DNA of 64,000 nucleotides from Orientallactaga sibirica (lineage: Eukaryota; Chordata; Mammalia; Rodentia; Dipodidae): contig JAEOAD010000001.1 in assembly GCA_036365145.1 (NCBI GenBank), positions 99,607,501-99,671,500 on the forward strand. The letters are read 5' to 3'. The position numbers and the translations under genes were made by a program. The stretch's first letter is position 1; each line of letters opens with the position of its first letter. Below the pieces are notes generated by a model. It ran no database searches. It was given only the letters and a program-made list of their open reading frames with translations, and was not told the origin of the DNA. This document shows positions 34,487 to 46,182 of this stretch, one piece after another.

Positions 34487-36449
34487 TAATTTGAAGTAAT
34501 ATCAAATATACAAATTAAGTACATATTAATCATAAAATTCATTAGATAATTTCATATATGTTATCTCACTTAAGCATTATAGTAATATAGATGGGCTGTG
34601 AGTAATTTTCAAATAAAATATTGTGTCTCAGTGTGATCAAGTTACACATTGAAGGTCACACAGCTAGCTAATTATCCTTCCACTGCTATTCTGATGACAC
34701 AACTCTAATTTAGCTCCTTCTCCACTGGTGAGGCATCAAGTCACTTCAGTGAGTTTAAGTATTTGATCAATAATTCAAGGAAGTATTAATTGAATGGGTC
34801 AGCATTCATGGATATATTAAAAAGAACCACTACTCTAAAAAGCACTTTCAAAGGTCATGTGACAGCAGCAACCCACTTTGTCTAATCACTCCTCAAATAA
34901 ATTATTCAGATTAGGAATTACATGCCCATTTCAGTCAAGTAAAAATAATGGAAACCACATTTGTTTCTAAACTGCTCACTAAGTACATTAATATGTATTT
35001 TCTCTAATACAGTAAACAAATGTACTTTGGCCATGAAGAGATGAAGGCATCAGTAAAGTCCATTCAAAATCAGAGAAAGAGAAAATTAGTTGGCTGCTTT
35101 AACAGACCTACACCACTGGGCCTGTCCTTTAAGCATGTCAAGGCAGAATAAGCATCTGAGAGGCAGCTCCGCAGACAGCTGCTTTTACAGCAGAGCAGAG
35201 AGATGGAATGAGTGCCTGACAGTGTTATCAATGAACAGCAGACACTGGATACTGAGCTGAGATCAGTGACTTCAATTCCAGGAATGAAGTAATCTTTGAA
35301 AGGTAAATAAACAGAGTGTTATCAGTTGTTCTGGTGGAATCCCTATATACTGCATAAGTAATTGGGTGTGAGAACCAGATCCCCTCTGAGGATTTGGTAG
35401 GAGGGAGCCAGAAAATGAGCCTACTTGAGCTTTCCAGATAACTTTACCTTCTTCAGTAGGTAACCCCAGGAAGAATAAATCCTTGAATCTTCAAACTCTC
35501 ACAAAAAGTTTTAATGGTGGCTTGTAATTAATGAATAGAAAAGTGAGGGGGAAATAAGGTTGAAGTCAATGATGTATGTTCTTCCATCTTAAAATACTAA
35601 GTGAAAAGATGTATTGATTTACATCAGCAATAAATAAATAAGAAATAATATTTAAGTCAATATTGTCTTAAAGCCAAAAACTACAGAGGATTATTATTAA
35701 TTGAGGGATTTTTTTAATTACTGGCACTGTTGAGAGTGAGAGAAATAATTTCCCACCTTGTAGTAAGACAGATCTGCACTCAGATCCCAAGCAGTTACTG
35801 AAAACATGTGCAGACATTGGAATGTATGAAGAGCTTTTGGTCAGTAAGCAGGCAAACAAACACAAACATCTTGAGCAAATACTGAAAGGTACTGTGATAT
35901 TGCATCCAATAAATAATAAAATAAACCAGTTCTTTGAAAGCATCAGAGCGTCACACATTTAAGGATTTCAGCAATTGAACATGGGGGGATATATATTTTT
36001 TTTTTCTGAAGCTCTCCAAGTCATTATCTTAATTTCTGTTGAAGATCATTGAAATGTTTACTTGAAATATGTAGCAATGAATTTATTTTAATGCTGAAAG
36101 AGACTTTGTGTCCTGCATCCAAACATAGTGGAATGTCTGCTAAAGGTACAAAACTGCCCATAGACACCACTTAGATACATGAGCTTTTCCCTGTGTAATT
36201 CATCAGTTTTCCATTTTTGATAAACCTTCAGGAACCCACTCTGGATTCCTCAACAATCTTCTCCTAATTCCTTTGTGAATTTTCAGTCCTGATTATGAAC
36301 AAAATACTAAGCCATCCAAAATCATCTGACTTTTCTCTGTCATATCTTCATAGATTGTCCAGCATAAAAGTTACCCTCCTTTATCAATAGGTGCTTGTGA
36401 TTTAATTTGGGGAATGTGGGAACAGAACCCACAGTAAAATTATATTGAA
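34487..36449. other. repeat-poor unique sequence; possible conserved block 35000-35340
   Basis: About 2 kb with no recognised transposon, which is unusual in this window. Around 35000-35340 the base composition is more balanced and includes GGCAGCTCCGCAGACAGCTG and a good-looking splice-donor string AAAGGTAAAT at 35297-35306. No frame supports a protein. It could be a regulatory element or untranslated exon; comparison with other genomes is needed to tell. Confidence 0.3.
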
Positions 36450-36790
36450 AAAAGTCAAAGAGGATTGGATAGATTGCTAAGTGTTAAGTGTGCTTCCTAC
36501 ATAAATATGAGGGGCTGAATGGCCCTGAAAGAACTCAATTTTCAATATCCAGAACTCACAAAAACAGCTGTGAGTGGCCACACACATCTGTAAACCCTGT
36601 AAACAGGGCTTTCAAACCACAAACTCAGGAATTAGCAAAAGACTCCATCACAAGGAAAACTAGGCAGGTGAGTGATGGAAGGGGACTCTGGATGGTTTCT
36701 TCTAACCTGCACAGGTGAGCCCATGGGGCATGACATCTGTACATACTCACACATATAACACACACACACAAAGAAACAGATGATAAAAAC
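36450..36790 (+). mobile_element. possible B4/B2-type SINE, highly decayed
   Basis: The words TGAGTGGCCACACACATCTG followed by TAAACCCTG, and a terminal ACACACACACACAAAG, loosely follow the B2/B4 pattern of 'GGTGGCACACATCTGTAA'. The tRNA-like head is poorly preserved. Confidence 0.4.
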
Positions 36791-38085
36791 CTGTAAGTTA
36801 GTTTAGTTATCAGTATTAGCCTGTGGTAACGTCCCACTAATTTTCAATTCTTAGAAAAGTCCTAGAGTATACTTGGGATACCGGGGTTTATACATTTTTA
36901 ATGCCTGTATTGTTTTTAATCACTATTTTGTCTAGCTATCATTGACCTAAAGATCCTTTTCTTTTCTCTGTAAAATGTGAGGAAATATATCACAAGCTGT
37001 CGTTACTTCCCCATGAGGCATATGCAGAAGACAGCAGGTGAGATAAAATGCTCAAAGCATGGTGGTACTCTCTTCCGAATCATAAAATAATTTTATTTAT
37101 GTCAACACATGGGAAGAAAAGACTGATAATGTACATTTCCACACTTGGCATTCGTTTTTTTTCAAAGTGGCAATCTCGGGTTGCAGGTGAAAACCTGATG
37201 TTAATTTTCATTACTGCTGTCTAATGCCTCTGGAGAAATCTTTCTTTCTTTCACTCCATGAGCATTTATATCACTTGAATAGCAGGTACCAGGGGAAATA
37301 CAAGATTAAACAAACAGGAATGCTACAGATAACTCAGTAAAGAGTGAACCATATGTTATAATATATTTAAGCAAAATTTTTATCCTTCTGTTCTTATGAT
37401 GATGCCTTGTATCTGGTGAAACTTATTATTTCCACACATTGGCAATGGGCAAGAAAACAAGACATTGAAAAGAGTTATTAGTGTGTTTCTGATTTGATAG
37501 TTACACAGTCTGATGGGGTTGTTGTCAGTTCCTTTCTTTGGGCTAATACTATGTTCATAAAGTCATTTCAGCTAACAGTGTAAGGCAAAGTGCTGCCATG
37601 CTAAGTGCCTACAGCTAATGAGAAAGAATGGGGCTGCTGGAGTGTAACTCACGTAGACTGTGGGATGCTTGAACATGTACAGCCATCGTCAAGGTAGAAA
37701 TGCAAGCCTAAACATATCAACATACTTTAAAAGGAAGTTAGATTTTAATTCATAATTATAATAGTCTGCATATTAATTCAGAATAAACTATTTTAAAAGC
37801 TGTACAGTTTTGATGATCTAACTAAAGGTATCTTTCTCCTGGATTAGATTCAGGAGCTACCACTTTGGGTTTTCTATGAGCCAGGAGCCTCCTGAGAACA
37901 AATATATACTTTATTTCTTCTAATTTCCTTATAGCCCCTGCAAAAAGAACAAGTGACAGGGGAAAAGCTCATATTCAGACACAGGTCAAAGAAGATGGAA
38001 ATAAGCCAATAATAAAAATGATTTACTCAGGTCACTCTATATTTGCAGGTCAGTGAGCATTCACCCTCCCATACCTCAGGTTCTA

Positions 38086-38089
<4 letters not shown>
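36791..38089. other. unique sequence, no gene seen
   Basis: No recognised family or coding signal. Confidence 0.45.

Positions 38090-38090
<1 letters not shown>

Positions 38091-38143
<53 letters not shown>
38091..38143 (+). repeat. (TG)n microsatellite
   Basis: An uninterrupted TG run of about 26 units. Confidence 0.95.
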
Positions 38144-38146
<3 letters not shown>

Positions 38147-38228
38147 TATGCTGAGAAAGGATCCCAGGTCCATGTGCAGGCAGGATGCAGGATAAGTGCT
38201 TTAGCACTGATTTATATCCTTACCCTGA
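38144..38228 (-). mobile_element. possible ID-like SINE, antisense, decayed
   Basis: GATCCCAGGTCCATGTGCAG, then GATAAGTGCTTTAGCACTGA and TATCCTTACCC follow the antisense ID pattern (GGATTGAACCCAGG... GCACTCTACCACTGA... CATCCCCAGCC). Confidence 0.45.
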
Positions 38229-39064
38229 GATAATAATCCTTTTCAAATTCTTTTTTTCCCACCTCTTTCCTTCACAATGAACATCCTTTATCTGTTGGAC
38301 CAGACACAAACTTTTGTCTCCCTCTGTTCTTTTGCCCTCAAAGAGTTGCCACACAAGTCATAATAGCAAAAAGCAAGTATTCTTAGAATGAATGAATGGA
38401 AATAAGTTATGCCATTTCAATTCTTTAAGTAAAACTTGGGACATCCATAGATAAGAGGCAGTACATGGGGTAATTTAGATTGTAAATAGTTTTACAGCAT
38501 GATTCAGCAATTCTAGGTCTTTGCCTATATTAAACATTTCCCAAGAATGCAGACATAAAGTTATTTATTAGGTCTCATAAAACCCAAAATACTTGTCAAT
38601 ACCCTCCTAGGACTATCCCTTTACAAAGCAATCAGATTTCAAGCTTTTGAGGCAGAAAATGGGTCTCTGTGAAAGTAATGGAGCCTTAGCTCAGCTTGAA
38701 GGTGGGCTTAAATCTGGAACTAGGCTTGCTGGACTCTCAACAGTCACTAAGCTCCACTGAGTCACTGGCACCAGGTTCTCTGTCCCTAGGAATTCAAGCA
38801 TGAATCTCACAGAAGGACACGTTTTTTATGAGAAATCAAGTTTTTTTTTTTTTTTTAATGTGTGTGTGTGTGGGGGGTACTTATTGTAGAAAGGAAGCAA
38901 GCTTTATTTTATAGAATAAGTGAAATAAGAGCTCTCCTGTAGGGAAACTCCATGCAAACAGGAACCCACAGACAGGTTGCCATTTGAAAAGTAAAAGAAC
39001 CAAAAGTAAAACATTTTCTTCCAAGGAGAAGACAGAGGTCACAGGAAATGGACTCACAATGAGC
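38229..39064. other. unique sequence, no gene seen
   Basis: A T-run (38840-38856) and a short TG run (38861-38871) are present; otherwise nothing recognised. Confidence 0.4.
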
Positions 39065-39255
39065 TTTTAAGAGAGAGAAAGAGAGAGGTGTGGGGGGTGG
39101 AGAATGGGTGCACCAGAGCCTCCAGTCACTGCAACAAACTCCAAATTCATGCACCCTTTGTACATCTGGCTTACATGGGTCCTGGAGAATAGAACCAGGA
39201 TCCTTTGACTTTGCAGGTAAAGGCCTTAACTGCTAAGCCAATCTTTCCAGCCCCA
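39065..39255 (-). mobile_element. B2-related SINE, antisense
   Basis: It ends in AACTGCTAAGCCAATCTTTC and CAGCCCC; the body has GCATCTGG-type and ACATGGGTCCTGGAGAATAG words. Confidence 0.9.
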
Positions 39256-39519
39256 CATTGAGCTTTTTTGTCTAACTTTCTGGCTAGAAAGAGAGGTTGA
39301 TCTTTAAAATGTTTGGAGTGTGATATAGAGAAGTGAAGTTCTAGATCAATCACCAATCATCATGAGGTGCCCATGTGCCTCCTTTTCAATCAGGAAACTA
39401 GTCCCATTTTTCTGTCTCAGTGACTGGTCAGTAGAGGGTTCAGAACCCAGCAATAAACTTTTCAAGGGAGAAGCAAAACAGAATTTGTGATGAAAAACAA
39501 ATTTGAGGAGGATAGTAAA
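39256..39519. other. short unique stretch
   Basis: Nothing recognised. Confidence 0.4.
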
Positions 39520-40059
39520 GATCTCGTAGGCTTATCGATTGAAAGAATCAATATTGTGAAAATGACCATCCTACAAAAAGTAATATATATATATGGGATG
39601 CAATTCCAATAAAATTCCAGCAATGTACTTCACAGAGTTAGAAAATAATACTCTCAAAATGGATGTGGAATTGCAGAAACCTTGGATAGCAAAAAGTATC
39701 CCCCAAAAAGAAATATGTCTGGATGTATCATTATACCTGATTTCAAGATATACTACAAAGCCATAGTAACTAAACAGCATGGCACTGGCACAAAAAAAGA
39801 CATGCAGAACAATGAAATAGAATAAAGGCCCATTTCTAAATTTAAGCAAATGCAGCTACCTCCTCTTTAACAAAGGGACCAAAAATACACACTGGAGAAA
39901 ATGTAGCATCTTCAGCAAAAGGGTTTGGAGAAGATGGATAATCACATGTAGGAGAATGAAAATAGACTCACTTCATTCACCCTGCACAAAAGTCAACTCT
40001 AAAGGTATTAAGGATCTCAATATAAGACCTGAAGATATAAAAGAACTAGAAGAAAAAAT

Positions 40060-40096
<37 letters not shown>

Positions 40097-40135
40097 ATGA
40101 TTTAGGTGGAAGGAAAGAATTTCTGAATAAGATGC
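39520..40135 (+). pseudogene. LINE-1 ORF2 C-terminal part
   Basis: The sense strand keeps the ORF2 word order: GGGATGCAATTCCAATAAAA, then ATACCTGATTTCAAGATATA and CTACAAAGCCATAGTAACTA, AACAGCATGGCACTGGCAC, and AAGAACTAGAAGAAAAAATA. An AC microsatellite (40064-40095) expanded within it, and L1-like sequence resumes after it (GAATTTCTGAATAAGATGCC). Frames are broken. It covers the same part of ORF2 as 4840-5960 but is better preserved. Confidence 0.85.
40064..40095 (+). repeat. (AC)n microsatellite
   Basis: About 16 AC units inside the L1 ORF2 fragment. Confidence 0.95.
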
Positions 40136-40275
40136 CAGTAGGCTTCATTAGGGCTAGTCAGAGTCTACTGAGACTGACTTTCTCTTTTTCCCAGAGTTCT
40201 ATCCTTCCTATTTCTGGGCACTTTCACTTTCACTTTCTTATACTAGCTGTTAGCCCTCTTCTTGTTTTCTTTTTT

Positions 40276-40300
40276 TGTTTGTTTGTTTGTTTGTTTGTTT
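40276..40300 (+). repeat. (TTTG)n simple repeat
   Basis: About six TTTG units in a T-rich stretch. Confidence 0.85.
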
Positions 40301-40399
40301 TTTCTTTTTTTTAGTATATTGACTTCAGTTTTAAGCCTAACAATTAGTCTAATGGTTACATTCTTAAAATGCTTAAAATGGGGACAAAATTTCTTTTGT

Positions 40400-40616
40400 A
40401 AAAAAAAATTGTATTTAATTTTTGAGAGAGAGAGAGAGAGAAAGAGGCAGACCAAGATATAGAATGGGCACACAAGGGCCTCTAGCCACTGCAAATGAAC
40501 TCAAGATACATGTGTCACCTTGTGCATCTGAATTACGTGGTTACAGGAGAATTGGACCTGGGTCCTTAGGCTTTTCAGGCAAACATTTTAACCACTAAGC
40601 TATCTCTCCAGCCCCC
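40400..40616 (-). mobile_element. B2-related SINE, antisense
   Basis: It ends in ACCACTAAGCTATCTCTCCA then GCCCCC. The body has GGGCCTCTAGCCACTGCAAA. A (GA)n run lies at 40426-40444. Confidence 0.9.
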
Positions 40617-40639
40617 AAATATATAATTTTAAGAGTTCC

Positions 40640-40935
40640 TTCCCAAAGCAAGTTTCTTCTTCATTCTGTGTATCACTGTTCTGACTTGGCCCCTACACTT
40701 TTATCCCATCCTGAGACCCCACCCTCTTTCTCAAGGCTATATAAACACCTTCCTACTACAATAAAAATGAGATCTTGCTTTGACAAGACTCCCGACCCAG
40801 TGTGTTTTTCTCTCTGGTCCCTTGGAGGAGGGGGTTCTGGGTCGCCGACACTCACCATCCCACTCAGTCCCAAGAAGGGACCGGCTGGACCGGCTCCTTC
40901 TTCAGCCCTACCTGTCGGAGGACCCCGAAAACATA
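40640..40935 (+). mobile_element. gammaretrovirus-like (ERV1) LTR fragment
   Basis: TATA-like CTATATAAACACC (about 40737), then AATAAA (40761-40766), then a run with CpGs: TTGACAAGACTCCCGACCC, CTTGGAGGAGGGGGTTCTGG and TCGCCGACACTC. The order TATA, AATAAA and a 'CTTGGGAGG' phrase followed by GC-rich U5-like sequence resembles a gammaretroviral LTR. A short tandem (GGACCGGCT twice, near 40878) lies inside. No partner LTR, primer site or viral gene adjoins it. Family call from memory. Confidence 0.5.
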
Positions 40936-41235
40936 GGCATGGTTGTCTATCCTGTATCCTGAATTGTAATCATGATTTTTTGCTTAAATCAATAGGCTGC
41001 TTTGCCCAAACCCTTATACCATATAGACTCCTCTCCAGGTTTGTCTTGATGATTATCTGTCTCTTGAGTGGCTTTGGAGATGCACTAATTATTAGTAATT
41101 TATACAGAGAGCTAGAGAGCTCCAGATCTCAACAATAAGCCTATCTAGCTCTTATCCAGAAGGACCTAGTGTCTCTGTCAAGGGGTCTGATAAGGACATG
41201 GTACCCAAGGATAAAGATGCAATGCATGAAGGCCT
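40936..41235. other. unassigned stretch after the LTR fragment
   Basis: The 156-codon frame from 40668 runs out of the LTR into this stretch and ends at 41138. It shows no domain I know. Confidence 0.35.
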
Positions 41236-41286
41236 TTTGTAAGTAAAAAGAAAAAAGAAAGGAATAAAGGGAGAAAGAAAGAAGGA

Positions 41287-41338
<52 letters not shown>

Positions 41339-41342
41339 AAAG
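41236..41342 (+). repeat. (GAAA)n microsatellite
   Basis: Imperfect A/G run from 41236, becoming pure GAAA from about 41271 to 41342. Confidence 0.95.
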
Positions 41343-41809
41343 GCAGACCTACATTTACTCCAAATGAGAGTAAAATGAGAGTAAAATGAGAGCAAAGAAC
41401 ATTGCATGTACGACTGTATCCTCTCAATTGTAGTCTTAATTTAGAGGCATTAGGTGTGTATTGCATTGCTTTTCATATGTGTTTGGAGAAAGGAACATGT
41501 TATGATGTAGTGTTCTAAATTTATTGAACCCCCAACTGCCTACACAATATTTTACACACATTATCACACTTTCACCATGCATAGGTCAGTCATAAATTAT
41601 GACTTCCAAAACACAAATGAAGGTAATATTGATTAAACACTAACTTAAGAAGTAAGCCCAATGAGGTGAATCTGTTTCTAATTCACATTGCCTCTTGAGT
41701 ATACACAATGAATACTTCATCTAGCATTCCTCAGTGTTACTCTATCTCAAGACACATACATAAATCTCTACTGAAACCTTTTTGTAAAAGACTGCAATTT
41801 TGCTTCATT
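41343..41809. other. unique sequence, no gene seen
   Basis: Contains a three-copy AGTAAAATGAG-type motif near 41370-41393; otherwise nothing recognised. Confidence 0.4.
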
Positions 41810-41824
41810 AAAAATCAAAGCTCA
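41810..41824. repeat. target duplication, first copy
   Basis: AAAAATCAAAGCTCA, identical to 42055-42069. Its last eight bases (AAAGCTCA) recur at 42318-42325. Confidence 0.9.
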
Positions 41825-42054
41825 GTTGGAGAGATGGCTTAGCGGTTAAATGCTTGCCTATGAAGCCTAAGGACCCCGGTTTGAGGCTCGATTCTCCAGG
41901 ACCCACATAAGCCAAATGCAGAAGGGGGTGCATGCATCTGGAGTTCGTTTGCAGTGGCTGGAGGCCCTGGCGCACCCATTCTCTCTCTCTCTCTACCTGC
42001 CTATTTCTGTATCTCTCTCTCTCTCTCAAATAAATAAATAATAAAATATTTTAA
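41825..42054 (+). mobile_element. B2-related SINE, first of two adjacent
   Basis: Starts GTTGGAGAGATGGCTTAGCG, B-box region near 41885 (GGCTCGATTCTCC), body AAGCCAAATGCAGAAGGGGG, TC-rich tail, then AAATAAATAAATAATAAAAT. Bracketed by a perfect 15-bp duplication. Confidence 0.95.
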
Positions 42055-42069
42055 AAAAATCAAAGCTCA
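42055..42069. repeat. target duplication, second copy
   Basis: AAAAATCAAAGCTCA, shared between the two adjacent SINEs. Confidence 0.9.
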
Positions 42070-42275
42070 TGGGTGAAGAGATGGCTTAGCAGCTAAGATG
42101 TTTGCCTGTGAAACTTAAGGACCCAGGTTTAATTCCCCAGTATCCATGTAAGCTAGATGTACATGGTGGCTCATGCATCTGGAGATTGTTTGCAGTGGCT
42201 AGAGAGATTTGTGAGATCTCTCTCTCACACTTTCTCTCTCTCTCTCTTTATATGACTATCTCTCTCTTAAATGAA

Positions 42276-42317
<42 letters not shown>
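42070..42317 (+). mobile_element. B2-related SINE, second of two adjacent
   Basis: Starts TGGGTGAAGAGATGGCTTAG, body GTAAGCTAGATGTACATGG, ends in an expanded (AAAT)n tail (42270-42317). It is followed by AAAGCTCA, matching the end of the word at its left edge. Confidence 0.9.
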
Positions 42318-42318
<1 letters not shown>

Positions 42319-42320
42319 AA
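42270..42320 (+). repeat. (AAAT)n microsatellite
   Basis: About 12 AAAT units, grown from the SINE tail. Confidence 0.95.
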
Positions 42321-42325
42321 GCTCA

Positions 42326-42963
42326 AAGGAAAGTAATTCCATGTGTACATGGCAAATCAATAATCCCCTGTGAGTCAAATACTTTTTGTATTGTCATGTG
42401 CTCATGTACAGTGTGTATTTCACATTAATGTTTGTAATATAGATGTTATACTTACAGTCCCCTCATCTGTGTTCTAGGAAGGAAGGACATGTGCAAAAGC
42501 CAAAATACCAGCCTGCACTTTATTGTAAACCTTGCTGAAAGATCTTCACTTAAAGTATACCAATGAGACCTGGATCCAACAGTCACTTCCAATCATAAGG
42601 AAGACTTAGAATGTGAATATATTTTAAGTTTGTTCTTCTATGTTAGTGAAAATAAAAGAAAAATAAGTATTGTTATGGCCCCTTTGTATTAGTTGGGGTT
42701 CTTCAAAGAAACATAGGGGCAGTAGAAAAACCACCTGTGTGTATGTGTGTACATACACATATGTATTTCACATAGTCATGTAGGCTGAAATGACTATTAT
42801 TGCAGGGTTTTTATCTTCTTATCTTTACAGCCTTTAAAGCCACTTAATTTCAGCAGTATAGACTTGTTTTCAAAATAAATCAATATTTTGTCTAAAGTCA
42901 CATAAGCAATATTGCCGCAGATTTGTAGAAACAATTATACAGATCCTCTAGTAAATTTTGTTT
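42326..42963. other. mostly unique; possible old LTR edge near 42684
   Basis: TTTGTATTAGTTGGGGTTCT then TCAAAGAAACATAGG resembles the 'TGTATTAGTCAGGGTTCTCTAGAGAAACAG' edge of old LTR elements. Too short to assign. Confidence 0.35.
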
Positions 42964-43150
42964 TGAAAAAATATTTTGTTATTTAGTTATTTCTTTGAGA
43001 TAGAAAAAAATGGGAATTCCAGGGCCTCTAGCCACTGAAAATGAACTTCAGACATGTGCATCGGGCTTTATGTGGGTACTGGGGAATCAAAACTGGGTCC
43101 TTAAGCTTTGTAGGCAAGCTCCTTAACTGCTAAGCCATCTCTCCAACCCC
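42964..43150 (-). mobile_element. B2-related SINE, antisense
   Basis: Ends in TAACTGCTAAGCCATCTCTC then CAACCCC; the body has AGGGCCTCTAGCCACTG. Confidence 0.9.
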
Positions 43151-43167
43151 TCTAATACATTTTCTAT

Positions 43168-43514
43168 TGTGGTGGTTTGAAAGTAAAATGACCCTCATAG
43201 GTTCATGTGTTTGAATAGTTGATCCCCTGCTGGTGGACTACTCAATAAAGTTGTGGAACCTTTAGGAAGTAGATACTTACTGAAGGAAATGTATCACTAG
43301 GGGCAGGCTTTGTGGTTTTATATTTCAGCCCTGTTTCTGTTATTTTTCTCTCCCTACTTTTTCCTAGCTGATGTCATGACCTAAGATTGGTTTCTTGCTT
43401 TCCCATATTTTCTCAAACAGGCTAAACTTTACTCTCTGGAATTATAAACCAAATAAGCCCTTTCTGCCATAAATGGCTTCTGGTTGGGTCCTACCAATAA
43501 TAATAAAACTGATA
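43168..43514 (+). mobile_element. MaLR (ORR1-like) LTR
   Basis: Starts TGTGGTGGTTTGAAAGTAAA, then ATGTGTTTGAATAGTTGATC, a GTATCACTAGGGGCAGGCTT block, and near the end AAACCAAATAAGCCCTTTCT. This order is that of ORR1-type LTRs as I remember them. The last bases are decayed. Confidence 0.75.
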
Positions 43515-44296
43515 CCTTATCATTCTTTCAGAATATATATGTCAACACAGAGTGACCCTCATATATTGGTATTTAGTAATCTCAAACTCCAACACATAAA
43601 ATACTGGGCTGAAACATCTGTGGAGCTAGGTCTGGGAATCCACAGAAAATCATTGCTATATTCTCAAATAAATAGCTTCAATATATTAATACTTGACATA
43701 CTTAAAAAATAGCAGTTCATGGTCTCAAAAGCTCAAAGGACCTGCTTTTCATGGCATCCAAACTTACTGCCTACAGGAAGCATGTGACGACCTGAATAAG
43801 ACTCTCAGGCCTTTCACTGATCCTTTAGTCATATTATACTCACAATGGCTGAGTCCCTTCCTGACGGGATGAAAAGATAGTCTTGTAAGTCCTAGGCACT
43901 GACTGATGTTCAGACTGAAGTTTGAATAGCACTCTAATTCTTTCTTTTGAACTGGTTTCAATTAAGAAAAAAATCACAAATCATTCTATATACATAAATA
44001 TGAGATTGAAAGATTTTAGCAATTGGTATGAGACACATATTGCAGTAAGTTCAAAGATGAAGCAGCACCCTGGAAAATGAGCATGAGGTCTACCTGCATC
44101 TAACCCCCCCCCCATACATCTATTCTGAGAAAGTAAGCCTCTATTCTCAAAACCATTAACTATTCATGCCTTCTGAAAACGATGTTACAGTTCTCAATAT
44201 TTATTTGCTTTTTCCCTTAACCTAAATATGTCAACTACAGGATAGAAAACATGTGGGAAGAGCCATGGATAGATAGAAATAAATGATTTCCTGTGG

Positions 44297-44298
<2 letters not shown>
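43515..44298. other. unique sequence, no gene seen
   Basis: Includes a run of C at 44105-44113; no family recognised. Confidence 0.4.

Positions 44299-44334
<36 letters not shown>
44299..44334 (+). repeat. (GT)n microsatellite
   Basis: About 17 GT units. Confidence 0.95.
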
Positions 44335-44337
<3 letters not shown>

Positions 44338-45233
44338 CCCATACACCAGTGTTTGGGGAAGAGGTTACATTTAGTTTTTGTTGTTTTTAATAACCCCCAA
44401 AGTCAATGTTTACTTATTCATGAACCTGTGTCTGGCTGTATGGTTCTTTTATGAATGATCCTAGGTCTCACTAATCTGGCTTCATGAATGGTGTACTGGG
44501 CCATAGACATGTCTCTCAGTGGCCATGGCAGCATACTGGAAGGCTAGTTATTCTCTGACTTCCTGTCATGCTGGTCCCAAGGCAGTCCTCAGGAGTGTGA
44601 AAGGGAGTTGCAATTCCCATTAGACATACTCCCAGAAATCTTCCAATCTCCCTTTCGACAGTCTCCTGGCCACTACAAGATATAAGTGACATCCAAAGTA
44701 AAATGAATTGACCCTTTCCAATAATGAAGGAAGCAGTACAGTCATGCTGAAGACCAATGCATGCTGGGATAAGAAAACATTGAGGCCACACTTTGGAACT
44801 GGTCATGTCTTTCCAAGATGATTCCATCAGATTTCAAATTTCAGACAAATGTGCTTTTGAATATCCCTCCAGATTTATTCTCATTATATCTTAGATCTTT
44901 ACTAGATCTATAAAGGTAAATAATTCTAATATAAACACTATGTCTTTCTTATACTAATGTTCAGTCATTCATCAACTGTGTGGCATCCAGTAGTCACAAT
45001 TGAGTAAACTGCATTCGAAGAACAAAAACTTCACTTTTTAATTTAAAAACAAATTATACATCTTATTCTTTATGCCTTGAATATGAATTAGGCTTTAGGT
45101 TAAAAGGATAAACAATAGCATTTTTCATGATGTTCACTTAAGAAAATAATACTATCTTATTATTCTCAGAAATCTAATGGACATTCATGAATTTCTATTT
45201 CTGGCCATTTATTAAGCCCATTATTAAATTTTG
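44335..45233. other. unassigned; possibly an old DNA or LTR element at 44420-44720
   Basis: The 44420-44720 part is less AT-rich and has short frames on the minus strand (103 codons at 44516-44827). It has the look of an old repeat, but I cannot name it. Confidence 0.3.
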
Positions 45234-45440
45234 CTGGGGCTAGAGAGATGGTTTAGTGGTTGAGGCGCTTGCCTAAGAAAACCTAAGGACCCAGGTTCAA
45301 TTCCCTAGTACCCACGTAAGCCAGTTGCATATGGTGGCACATGCATCTGGAGTTCTCTTGCAGTGGCTAGAGGCCATGTTGTGTCTATTCTCTCTCTATC
45401 CTTCTCTCTTTCCAGTAAATAAATAAATAAAAATAAAACA
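45234..45440 (+). mobile_element. B2-related SINE
   Basis: TGGGGCTAGAGAGATGGTTTAG head, GGTTCAATTCCC B-box region, CACGTAAGCCAGTTGCATA body, AAATAAATAAATAAAAAT tail. Confidence 0.9.
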
Positions 45441-45705
45441 AACATGCTTTTATGGAATATTTTAACATAAATAGGGTATGGATTTTCTTTCTGTTCAGTT
45501 CACAGCCTGCTTACAGGGAATGTAAAGATGGACCAATAAAGTCTCTTGGAAGACAATGAGGCAGACCATACCAGAAAGAGGTTATGCTGGGGGTAGATGC
45601 AGGCAGCATTTCTTGATAGCTCACTGTACAATTTAGTTCATTTAAAGTTTACAATAGATATTCTGTGAATTAAGCACTAATGCTGTTTTCTGTCCATTTT
45701 CTTCT

Positions 45706-45860
45706 TTATTTATTTATTTTTGAGGTAGGGTCTTGCTGTGGCCCAGGCTGACCTGGAATTTACTATATAGTTAGAGGGTGGCATCAAATTCATGGTGATC
45801 CTCCTAACTCTGCCTATGTAGTACTGGGATTAAAGATGTGTAACATTAGGCCCAGCATGC
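45706..45860 (-). mobile_element. B1 SINE, antisense
   Basis: TTATTTATTTATTTTTGAGG tail and end, GCCCAGGCTGACCTGGAATT, then GTACTGGGATTAAAGATGTG. Confidence 0.9.
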
Positions 45861-46182
45861 TTGCCTACATGTTTTTTTTAGTATTAAGTATTTTATTATA
45901 GCAGAACAGACTAAGACACAGCCTTAGAAGTCATTCAATATAACATGGAAACTTCTTGTGCAAATTTTGACACTTATCAAGTCTCTGATTACCTACTAAT
46001 AACAATGGCACCACTGGAGAAAAACGTTCAAACATATCAACTAGAAACACAGCAAATTCATTAACTCAGATTACAACAAGAACCTAAAAGCTACATGATA
46101 TTTTATTACCAGCTCTCAGTTTTCATAGCTCTTACTTCAAGTTTTTTACCTTGTTCTCCATGGTTATTCTAAACTGCATCTG
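45861..46182. other. unique stretch
   Basis: Nothing recognised. Confidence 0.4.

Noticed and set aside
40668..41138. 156-codon open frame on the plus strand, the longest in the window
   Set aside because: It runs through the LTR fragment into unassigned DNA, starts within the LTR, and shows no domain. Chance length is plausible in the GC-richer LTR.
41141..41466. Frames rich in Ser, Phe and Leu repeats
   Set aside because: They are translations of the GAAA microsatellite.
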